Source: Stenogyne calaminthoides
Taxonomy: Eukaryota > Streptophyta > Magnoliopsida > Lamiales > Lamiaceae
Direction of reading: 5' to 3'
Length of the DNA: 64,000 bases
NCBI GenBank assembly: GCA_037126765.1
Contig: JBBCBC010000001.1
Span: forward strand, 19,734,622-19,798,621
In this document: positions 36,802 through 45,240 of the stretch, piece by piece
Layout: each line of letters begins with the position of its first letter
Numbering within the stretch: the first letter of the stretch is position 1
The notes under the pieces: generated by a model
Seen by the model: only the letters and a program-made list of their open reading frames with translations
What the model was told of the DNA's origin: nothing
Databases searched by the model: none
Program-made: the position numbers and the translations under genes

Positions 36802-37215
36802 TCAAGATAGAATTATTACAATGAAAATGATGACTTTTAGTTGATTCACTTTAGAGAGTTCTTCAGCCATGCATATTATCTGGTTCTTCATTTCTTCATT
36901 CATTTCAATTGCATTTCTTTCCCCATGAGCTGCATCCTTTAGCTTCTGAGTTAGCTCCAAGTTTTCAGCAATTAAGCTATCAGTTCTCCTCTTCATTCCA
37001 GGAAACTTGCCTTGCTCAGCCACTTCATGTTCATCTGTCCAAACAAAGAATTTACAGCCACCACTTAGGGAGTCAACACATCTATAGAACAACCTCCCTT
37101 TGCTTCTTGGCCTTTGAGACACATAAGTGACAGTAGGCTTGCCACAATAGCAGACAAGGTGATGTTCCCATTTTTATGTTGTGGAGGATGAAGCTCCATC
37201 TTTACTCATGTTCAT
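36802..37215 (-). pseudogene. GRF zinc-finger / coiled-coil protein gene inside the MULE
   Basis: On minus, ATG at 37215 (or 37209), about 137 codons. An N-terminal GRF-type zinc finger is clear: CYCGKPTVTYVSQ, then GRLFYRC and GGCKFFVW, supplying the expected Cys ligands and the GR-x-FY-x-C signature. A heptad-like charged helix follows (RTDSLIAENLELTQKLKDAA) and the protein ends in a hydrophobic tail (VIIFIVIILS), perhaps a membrane anchor. This matches the small GRF proteins annotated in plants as At4g04775-like. A single in-frame TAA at 37174-37176, ahead of the finger, breaks it. It sits between the transposase and the right terminus, convergent to it. A start after the TAA is not available before the finger, so this copy is called a pseudogene; one base change would explain it. 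Confidence 0.8.
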
Positions 37216-37494
37216 TTCTTAAAGTTTTGTTGCTATGTATGAATGAATGGTTTAGTGTTTTGCAACATATATATAGGTGTATATGGCGCCATTTTTTTCC
37301 CTCCACAAAGGCAAAAAAATTCCCTTCAAAAAGTTACATTTTCCCTCCAGAAATTCTGGAAAATTTGATGAAAAAATTGAGTAAAAAATTATATGGGACC
37401 AAAAGTGTTATGTTTTTCCCTCCAAATAAGCTCTCACGCGCTTTTGTTGACCGGAAATCCTATGGGACCAAAAGTGTCAACGAAATTGACGGAA

Positions 37495-37609
37495 AATTTG
37501 ACAGTGGGACCAAATGTGTCAAAATTTTCGACTTTGGGACCAAAAATGTAAGTTTGGGACCAAAATCGTGAAGGGGTGTGTCATGTGGGACCAAAACCGC
37601 ATTAAACTC
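37495..37609 (-). repeat. MULE right terminal inverted repeat
   Basis: Complement of the left end. The gggaccaaaa module is repeated at least six times between about 37394 and 37595, extending further inward than on the left side. Confidence 0.9.
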
Positions 37610-37617
37610 GTTACATT

Positions 37618-38299
37618 ACTAATGTTGTGCTCTAATTTTGAAATAAATGAGACAAAAAATAATTGTTATTGTAGAAGCAGTGCAACAATTAAGGATAAAT
37701 GATTATGGGAAAGAAAATTGTAAATCAAATTGAGATAATAATTAATTATCAAAATATGATATAGGTGAATTGAAAATCTTTTATCTCATTAACCACCATA
37801 ATTACACCATGTTTATTCATATTGTCATTCTCATTGAGAAGTTTTGAACCAAACCACCTCTTATTTTTAAAATTATCTCCTCTCAACTTTTACTTCTAAA
37901 AAGTGCTTCTATTATATGGGTAGAATTTGCAAACACCACAAAAATTCAAGGAGGAAGAGAATTAGTTTTGCTCATTTATTTAAGTCAAATTCTTAATGAT
38001 GCAATTCATAAAGAAACAATACTGGAATATCTCTCTTTATATATATAATGAGTAATAGTTAGATGCAATAGTTATATCATATAATTAATGCATAATTAAT
38101 TTATTTATATTTAAAAAAATTAATAAATATAATTAATATTTTCCAATGAAAACATTCAAAATTGACTAATTAATTTATTTTAGTAAAATAACTAACACTA
38201 TTTTTAAAAATGCACTTAACATGCAACTAGTGTACACCCAATATTATTTAATAGTATTTTTCAAATAAAAAAGTTGTCTACTAAAAATAATTAGCATTG
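37618..38299. other. AT-rich spacer, no gene
   Basis: Right flank of the MULE. Nothing recognised. Confidence 0.5.
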
Positions 38300-38308
38300 C
38301 ATAATTAA

Positions 38309-38901
38309 GGGATTGAGTTTTCTGCAATCCTATAATTTTTCTTCGTTTTGAAATTGTTCATGATTGTTTTGACATTTTGATTTTGGTCCTATAAATTATA
38401 AAAAAATTTGAAATTGATCATTTAACTTGTTGTAGCAGATCACCAAACAGGTAACCGTCATCTATATAATTATTATATTTTTTCTTTTAATTTCGAAACC
38501 ACCTAAACTTTTTTAATCCTAATAATTCTTGTATCGGGATTTTTTTGCGTATATTTTTAGAGAGTAAGAGTGATTTTCTGAGTGTTTTGGTTTACTTTTT
38601 TATTTTTTCGGTTAGTATAGACCCAGTAAACCGACTTGGTTTGGTTTGTCTTTTAACATACAAATTATTTTTACACCCGACCAAAATTATTAGGACTAAA
38701 AAAGTTCAAGTGACGCTTCGAAATTAAAGGGAAGAACAAAATAATTACATAGGTGACGACTACCTGCTTGGTGACCTGCTACTGCAGGTGAAAATGATTA
38801 ATTTCAAATTTTTTGAAAACTTACAAGACCAAAATAAAAAAATCAAAAAGTCAAAATAATTGGGACCAATTTATAAAATTATGTATAAAAAACTTAATCC
38901 C
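38309..38901. mobile_element. MULE-type MITE with perfect 9-bp duplication
   Basis: Flanked by CATAATTAA on both sides (38300-38308 and 38902-38910). Ends gggattgagttttctgcaat and ataaaaaacttaatccc are inverted repeats, and the inverted similarity continues inward (ttttgattttggtcctataa against ttgggaccaatttataaaat). 593 bp, no transposase. A related copy is at 40440-41041. Confidence 0.9.
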
Positions 38902-39039
38902 CATAATTAATGTATAATATTATGATTAAAATTATATGTGACTGTCTTGCGTATGAAATAAGCTATAAATTAGAACAAACTGACAACCGTTGCTTTCAAA
39001 TTGTTAAAATGTCATACATAATTATACTCTGTTCCGAGT

Positions 39040-39215
39040 TGGTATGCTGTGAAACTTGTTCACCGTGAAATTGAATTTTTTTTACAGGCATACTCTTTAT
39101 TATTATAAGTCACACTCTTTAGTAATATAAATCACACCCTTCATAGTAAAAAGTCACACTCTTTAGTAATGTAAATCACACTCCTTAACCAGTTTCACCG
39201 TGAAACTTGTTCATC
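39040..39215. repeat. Local repeat with gtgaaacttgttca ends
   Basis: gtgaaacttgttca occurs at about 39050 and about 39200, and a cacactctttagtaat module occurs three times in between. It looks like a decayed MITE. A related gtgaaatttgttcagggt block is at 47514. Confidence 0.45.
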
Positions 39216-39270
39216 TTATATTTTGCCCTCTGTTCCACCTTATGATCGTCTCGCGTAGGTGTACCTCTAA

Positions 39271-39979
39271 GGGCCCGTTTGGCTAAATTTATTTTAAACA
39301 TCTTATAAGCTCTAACATCTTATAAGTTGTTTTGAGAGCTTATAAGATGTAATTTTTAAGTAACTTATAAGTTGTTAAAGTGTTTGGCTAATAAAATTTA
39401 TAAGTTCTTTAATAATTTTTAATTTAAAAATTAATATAATTTTTTGATTTTTTTAATTAATTTTTTTTCAAAAATAAATATTATTTTAAGAAAATAATTT
39501 GTTTTTCTAAATTTTTTCCAGAAAATAATTTTTTTTAAATAATTATTGTTTTCCAAATTTTTTTTTTCGAAATAATTTTTTCCAAATTTTTTTTTCAAAA
39601 ATATATTTTTCCAGAAAAAAAAAATTAAAATAATTTTTTTTTCCAATTTTTTATTTCAAATAAATAATTATCCAGAAATTATTTTTTTCCGAATTTTTTT
39701 TCCAGAATTTTTTTTTGATAAAGCAAAAAAAAAAAACGGACCGTGTTAGATTGAATTCGGACCGGGTTTGGGCTGGGATGGGTTGAAATATGATAGAACT
39801 TATATAATTTTAAAAAATAAGTTAGGATATCCCAACTTATTTTTTTTTGGAGCTTATAAGCTTCAAAGAGCTTATTTTTAGATCTTATAAAATGTTAGAC
39901 ATCTTATTTTACCAAACAAAATTAATGAACTTATAAGCTATTTATTTTAAAAAGCTTATAAGATGTGCCAAACACCCCC
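39271..39979. mobile_element. Tourist/Harbinger-like MITE
   Basis: Ends gggcccgtttggctaa and tgccaaacaccccc are the usual Tourist-like inverted ends, flanked by TAA (39268-39270 and 39980-39982). Inner blocks atcttataagctc and agcttataagatg extend the inverted repeat. The centre (about 39430-39730) is made of A and T homopolymers with ttttccagaaaataat repeats. Confidence 0.8.
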
Positions 39980-39982
39980 TAA

Positions 39983-40439
39983 ATGTATTTGTCGTATATA
40001 CTTCCGTTCTAATAGTATGTAGAAATTAACTGCCGCAGTGGTGAAATGAGAAAAGGAAAATTCTAATGATGTTTATTTTCATTTAGTTCTTCTTTATAAA
40101 GTAATGCTTATATTTTGGTTGGTTTATATTTTACGACAAATTAGATAGCTTTATGGGATTATTATTATTATTATTATATTTCTGAAATGAGTTGGCTATC
40201 AATTATCATCCTGTTGTGTAAACAGGAAGTTGTGTTTACGATAGACAATGATTGGAAATTGTGTCTAACTAGACTTGGCAATTTCCCTTTCCAACTCCAT
40301 ATATGTACATGTACATTGTCGCACGCAATTTTAAATGAAGAAAATGGAATGGACAGAAACCACTTAATATAGGTTGTGCTTGGAAATATGCCCTATAATT
40401 AGGTGAAATTAATTATAAGATGCGTTTCTGAAAAATAAA
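39983..40439. other. AT-rich spacer, no gene
   Basis: Nothing recognised apart from a short ATT run near 40159. Confidence 0.4.
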
Positions 40440-41041
40440 GGGATAAATATTTTTATACTTAAATAATTTTGCATCGTTTTGAGATTAATCCCGATTATTT
40501 TGATTTTGGTTATATAATTTTTTATTTTTTTTAAAATTGATCATTTAACATATTGAAGCATATTACTAAACACGTAACTTTTACATATATAATTATTTTA
40601 TTTTTTCATTTAATTTCGAAACGTCACTTAAACTTTTTTAATCTTACTAATTTTGATTGAGATTGAGTCGAGTTTAAAAATAAATAAATAAATATTAAAA
40701 GATAAAGCGAATTGAGTCAGTGTATAGTGTCTAAACTGACCGAAAAATTAAAAAATAAACTAAAATACCGACAAACCATTCTTCCTCCCTAAAAAAATAC
40801 GCAAAAAAATCACGACCAAAAATTAATAGGATTAAAAAAATCTATGTGATATTTGAAAATTAAAGAAAAAATAAAATAATTACACATATAGTGGTTACAT
40901 GTTTGATGATCTGCTGCAACAAATTAAATGATCAATTATAAAATAAAATTATAATTTACATAATTAAAATTAAAAAATAAAAAATATCGGGATAAATTTT
41001 TAAATGAAAGAAAGTTACTTAATTATAAAAAACTTAATCTC
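40440..41041. mobile_element. Second copy of the 38309-type MULE MITE, diverged
   Basis: Begins gggataaatatttttata and ends tataaaaaacttaatctc. The interior shares tttcgaaacgtcacttaaac, gatctgctgcaac and ttaaatgatcaatt style blocks with 38309-38901 in the same order. The flanking 9-mers no longer match well, so this copy is older or its ends have decayed. Confidence 0.75.
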
Positions 41042-41049
41042 AAAACTAA

Positions 41050-41310
41050 CGGTCCGCTTGGTTGGGAGTAATGAAAATGGGCAGTGGTAATCATTTATAT
41101 GATTTTGCTTGGTAGCGTTGATACTTAATACACAAGTAATGAGAATAGAAGTAAGTAATTGATTACCCTCACTCACTCAACTCACCTCACATGATACCTA
41201 TTGTCCATGTTCTAATCAAGCAATAAAAATACAATCAATAACTCTTAATAATTAACCTCTCAATGATACTCATTACTATTACCATTCACGAGTCATACGA
41301 GCAAGCCCCC
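41050..41310. mobile_element. Probable Tourist-like MITE
   Basis: Left end cggtccgcttggttgggagt and the complement of the right end (agggggcttgctcgtatgac) are imperfect inverted repeats, and both are followed inward by tggtaat/attacca blocks. TAA precedes it and TGA follows, so the target duplication is at best decayed. Confidence 0.5.
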
Positions 41311-41442
41311 TGAAAGTAAATAAGAAGAAAAATGGGGAAGTAAAGAGATTCTTAAAATGCTTTTCCGTTGGTGGGCAGTGTAAGCGATTGAATGATGATG
41401 TGATGTGATCCTACTAGGGAAAACATTACAACTTACAAATAA

Positions 41443-41612
41443 CGGGAATTTCAACCGGGTACAACGTGCACCATTTTATATCAACTAGGTATAATTTATA
41501 AAAATTGGTTTGCACTGTAGTACAAATTTTATACTATAGTATAAATTAATTTTTACACATTGTACCTGGTTGATATTATGTTGCGAATCTTGTACCTGGT
41601 TGAAATTTTTCC
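41443..41612. mobile_element. Palindromic MULE-type MITE with 9-bp duplication
   Basis: Flanked by perfect TACAAATAA (41434-41442 and 41613-41621). Almost the whole 170 bp is one inverted repeat centred on tatactatagtata: ggaatttcaaccgggtacaa pairs with ttgtacctggttgaaatttt, and atatcaactaggtata pairs with a tgtacctggttgatat block. Confidence 0.88.
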
Positions 41613-41746
41613 TACAAATAAATACTAGGCACATGCAATTTATAATTTGATTCATTTTCTTTTATTTATATTTATATCTTCTAGATATTTTTTCATTTTA
41701 TATTCTTTTTATATGTGGACCAATCTTGTATACACCATATCATATA

Positions 41747-41968
41747 CTCCATTTGTCTCATGATGACTTGAACATTGAAAATAACACACAAATTAAGTAA
41801 AGTGAATTTTAGTAGGTTTGAGTGGAATAAAAAAAGGGTGTTGTCCTGTCAAAAAAAAAGGTGTTGTGAGTGTATTAATATTATATGAGTTTTCATTTTG
41901 GAAATGTTCAAGTAATGTTGAGACGTCCAAATAAAGCAAGTGTTCAAGTAATCGCGGGACGGATGGAG
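41747..41968. mobile_element. Stowaway-type MITE, first copy upstream of ZFP4
   Basis: Ends ctccatttgtctcatga and gcgggacggatggag, flanked by TA (41745-41746 and 41969-41970). Inner blocks acttgaacattg and caagtgttcaagtaat are complementary in part. Confidence 0.85.
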
Positions 41969-42125
41969 TATCATATACACAGTGCAATTTAATTGTATTT
42001 TAAAATAATAGTAATATTTGTTTTAACTGAATAGTTGATTGTTTTCAATTAACAATATCAGCAATGCATTTGATAACGTGAAATTAAAACAACTAATATT
42101 GTTAAGGCAGTTTATTATAGGCGAT

Positions 42126-42213
42126 GTCTTGTATGCACCAAATATACCGTACAATTCAGTTGCATGTTTAAAAAATAAATTTAATTGCAAGCAGTGCACA
42201 TGAGATTTACCCT
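42126..42213. repeat. Fragment of the palindromic GTGCAC-type MITE family
   Basis: Left end gtcttgtatgcaccaaat and right end gtgcacatgagat match the two ends of 11946-12148, with most of the interior deleted. Confidence 0.6.
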
Positions 42214-42386
42214 TGATTTTATTATCTATTTGTGTATTTTAGAAATTTTTTCTAAATATTCTTAAAATAGATGAAATTAGTTTACACATGTTCAATCTAT
42301 TTATCTTTCTTTTCTATTATGTCCATTAGATGCATCAGTCTCTTTCCATGTCTTTATAAATTCATATATATAATACTCCATATATG

Positions 42387-42405
42387 AAAAAAAAAAAAAA
42401 AAAAA
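42387..42405. repeat. Poly(A) run
   Basis: Nineteen consecutive A between the two Stowaway copies. Confidence 0.95.
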
Positions 42406-42464
42406 GGCATACAAGTATACAACATATAAATAATAGTTTTGATTTTGATAATGTGGAATTAATA

Positions 42465-42656
42465 CTTCGTCCCACAATTACTTAAACACTTGTTTTATTT
42501 GAATATCCCAATATTATTTGAATATTTTTAAAATAAAAATAAAAATAATATTAATACACTCACAACACCCTTATTTTATTTCATTCAAATCTCTTAAAAC
42601 CTAATTTATTTGATTTGCGTGTTATTTTCATCGTTCAAGTCATGAAAAGACGTGAG
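42465..42656. mobile_element. Stowaway-type MITE, second copy, opposite orientation
   Basis: Reading backwards it matches the 41747 copy: cttcgtcccacaattacttaaacac corresponds to the complement of that copy's right end, and cgttcaagtcatgaaaagac to the complement of its left end. TA precedes it; the right TA is decayed. It lies within about 100 bp of the probable ZFP4 transcription start. Confidence 0.8.
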
Positions 42657-42659
42657 AAT

Positions 42660-44328
42660 AACAGTTAAAAGAAGAAGGGCAACATAAACAGTCCCCCTTG
42701 TCTGTATAATCTGCTTTTCTCTCTGACTTATCTGACGTCCCACCACCACCTACTCTCTCTTCATTCTCTCTCTCTCTCCAATGATCTTATCTCCATAATC
42801 TAAATTCTTCTTCTTCTTCTTCACAACCATTTTTGGTAAAAACTAGAAACAACCCCCTGCAAAAAATTCAGTCTTTTCAACTACCACTCATGCCCTTCTT
42901 CAAGGTACTACTTCCTATGCTCTATACTAATACCTTTCCCTTTCTACCTACCTTTTTTTGCAGCCTTCTTCTTATTCTTCTTTTCTTTTCATTCATGCTT
43001 TTCTTTCTTTCTTGAATCTTGCTACCTTTATTATTATTATTATTGTTTCTGTTTCTTAATCTTGTGCCTTTTGTGAAAACTCTGTTTCTTGATTAATATG
43101 CTGTTGATTGCTTTAGTAGGGGTCTGTCTGAAATTGTGTGAATTTGCTAAATGAAAAAAATCATGATCTGGGAATTTAATTTCATTAAACATATATATGC
43201 CTCTATTCATTCATTTTCCTATTTGGAATGACTATTTGCCGACACTCTGCTTTTATGCTCCGTCTTTCATGTCTAAATTTTTCTATCATAAATGTTTTGG
43301 ACTTAGAATTGGATTCAAATGCATCTTCTTTTAGGCTATAAATTGTAATTTCTTGAATGACTAATCCCTTTTCTTCAGCAGATCCATTCTTGTTAGAAAA
43401 TATATACTCTCTATTTTACAATCAATGGTTATGGATGGAGATATTATTTATAGTTGAGATTTGGGGTTGGAATTTTGTCAAAATTATCTCCTAAAAAGTG
43501 CTGTCTAGAATTTTCCAGTTTAAGAATGCTTTCCAATTGTAGCATTTTTTTCATTCTAATTGAATTTTCTATGTCAAATACCTTGAAATGCATAATTGTC
43601 ATCCCTAACAAGCTTGTAAATGCCATTTAATTTCTTCCAATTCCTTGTTGTTTCGTTATAGATCCCTTGTCATCGTCCGCTTGTCATTTTTGTGCAATAA
43701 TAAAGCTGTTCTTCGCCTCGTCTCGTACCCTTGTCAAAGAATTTCACATTGTCATCGTCAATATCTCAATTCAGTCCAATACTTTCTATGCACCAATTGC
43801 AAGGTGCAAATCAAGTGCATTTTTTAAATGGTATTAGTTTTTTTACTAAAAGGTATTAGTTGTTTTACTAAAAGGTATCAGTTGGTCAGCATTAGTTGTT
43901 TACTTATGTTACAGATTCAGCCATATAGCATACATGGACTACATCACCAGTTTTAGTAAAATGATACTTTTACTTATGTACCATAGAGCTTTTATTCACT
44001 GATCAATATTTGTACGACGCCTAATAGGCGTCTGCACATAGCCTCAAAATTCAAGAACTATATGAAGGCATAATTGCACAAATCTTAGTATCTATTTGAT
44101 CTTAAATCATGGATATTGGTGCTAATTAATACCAGGAATGTGTAGTGGTGTGGTTCTGTTTTAAACTTTAGTCACACATTTTGTGGTGTTTTCTGAACCT
44201 ATATCATGCATTCTTTGTGTGCAGTGACTAAATTATCTTGTCATGCTTTCAGGTGACTCGTTAATACGCGTCGCCATAGTTCTCTAGAGTAAAAGACCGA
44301 ACGATCCCTACGTCTCGTCCCTCCCATT
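42660..44328 (+). promoter_or_regulatory. ZFP4 core promoter, 5' UTR and 1.35-kb leader intron
   Basis: A TATA-like ctgtataatctg at 42702 is followed by a CT-rich Y-patch region (42713-42780) and a (CTT)n run near 42808, typical of plant 5' leaders. A GT-AG intron is inferred from 42905 (ttcttcaag|gtacta) to 44252 (ctttcag|gtgactcg), after which the leader continues to the ATG at 44329. The intron holds a small tandem ggtattagttgttttactaaa repeat at about 43830-43890. Splice sites are inferred from consensus only. Confidence 0.55.
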
Positions 44329-44997
44329 ATGATGCCTCGGAATTTCAACATCGAGTCCGAGGACGAATCCGAAGCGAGCAGCCAAGTCGCCTCCAACGCG
44401 TATTCCAAGAACACCTCCTCCTCGTCCCTCGAAGATTCCCACCCCGATTCCGTCCCCGTAACCCTCGACCTAACCCTCGGCTTCAATGCCGATCCCAAAC
44501 CCTCGTCCGACACCACCACCGTACCAAATCATCTTCCGCCGCCTTCCCGAGTTTTCTCTTGCAATTACTGCCGTAGAAAGTTCTACAGCTCGCAAGCATT
44601 AGGTGGACACCAGAATGCTCACAAAAGAGAGAGGACTCTCGCTAAGCGGGCCATGCGGATGGGCATGTTTTCCGATAGATACGCCAGTTTAGTGTCCCTC
44701 CCGCTACACGGGTCGGCGTTCCGAACCCTAGGGATCGAAGCTCACGCTTCGATGCACCAACAAGTTGTCGAAAACTCCGAGAGACGAGCTGGCGGGGCGA
44801 GGTTTGTCAATCAAGGCTATTTTGGATTGCCGATTTATGTGGATTACGATGAGGCGGAACTGTCGTGGCCCGGAAGCTTCCGACAAATAGATGGGTTTCA
44901 GGGCAATCCGGGCTTCAGCCCCGGTCAGCATTTCGTGGCGAATGCTCCGCCTGCTCGGGCGGAGCCGGCCATTCCTGATCTAAATTTGAAACTTTAA
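44329..44997 (+). CDS. ZFP4: C2H2 zinc-finger / EAR repressor, ZFP4-like
   Basis: 222 residues, single coding exon, the only intact-looking host gene here. A single plant-type C2H2 finger near residues 80-104 carries the QALGGHQNAH signature (CNYCRRKFYSSQALGGHQNAH), so it should bind DNA in the nucleus. LDLTLGF upstream and the C-terminal DLNLKL are EAR motifs, which recruit TOPLESS-type corepressors in this family. The conserved tails KRERTLAKRAMRMGMF, SLPLHGSAFRTLGI and the FNQGYFG / DDEAE / WPGSFRQ-type blocks near the end match Arabidopsis ZFP4 more than other single-finger proteins. Two ATGs are adjacent (44329, 44332). Base composition is higher in GC than the flanks, with no stops or frameshifts, consistent with selection. 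Close paralogues (ZFP1, ZFP3, ZFP7) are the alternative name. Confidence 0.92.
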   Translation: MMPRNFNIESEDESEASSQVASNAYSKNTSSSSLEDSHPDSVPVTLDLTLGFNADPKPSSDTTTVPNHLPPPSRVFSCNYCRRKFYSSQALGGHQNAHKRERTLAKRAMRMGMFSDRYASLVSLPLHGSAFRTLGIEAHASMHQQVVENSERRAGGARFVNQGYFGLPIYVDYDEAELSWPGSFRQIDGFQGNPGFSPGQHFVANAPPARAEPAIPDLNLKL

Positions 44998-45240
44998 CGG
45001 TTATTTCCATTTTTGGTACTACCATTTTAATTCTTCAAGCTTATGGATTATATTTGTTATGCATAATGTACAGAGATTTTGAGTGTTAGAGATGATGATG
45101 TGGTTATTTGATTAGCCCCCATTTTCGATATTTACATTCTTGCAGGGGATTAATTTGGTAGTTGGGATAGATTAATGTATTGTTACTCTGATGTGATCTG
45201 ATGAATTACCAACAATGTAACTTTCTATTTTAATGTGAGT
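44998..45240 (+). other. ZFP4 3' UTR (inferred)
   Basis: Stop TAA at 44995-44997, then AT-rich sequence with ttatttgttatgcataatgt and tctattttaatgtg stretches where polyadenylation could occur. The end is not fixed. Confidence 0.4.

Larger units (their letters stand above)
18291..37609 (+). mobile_element. Large autonomous-type Mutator-like element (MULE), carrying nested insertions
   Basis: The ends are inverted copies of one another: gagtttaatgcggttttgg at 18291 matches the complement of the right end at 37609, and similarity continues for about 115 bp. Within it, blocks of the form acgattttggtc-tcaaa recur as subterminal repeats. Direct repeats GTTACATT (18283-18290 and 37610-37617) flank the element; 8-9 bp is typical for Mutator. 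Inside are a MURA-type transposase gene on plus and a convergent GRF zinc-finger gene on minus. Subtracting three later LTR-element insertions leaves about 5.7 kb. Transposase lesions make this copy non-functional now. Confidence 0.92.

Noticed and set aside
39431..39646. 71-residue Lys/Phe/Asn-rich minus-strand frame
   Set aside because: Low-complexity A/T homopolymers in the centre of a MITE.
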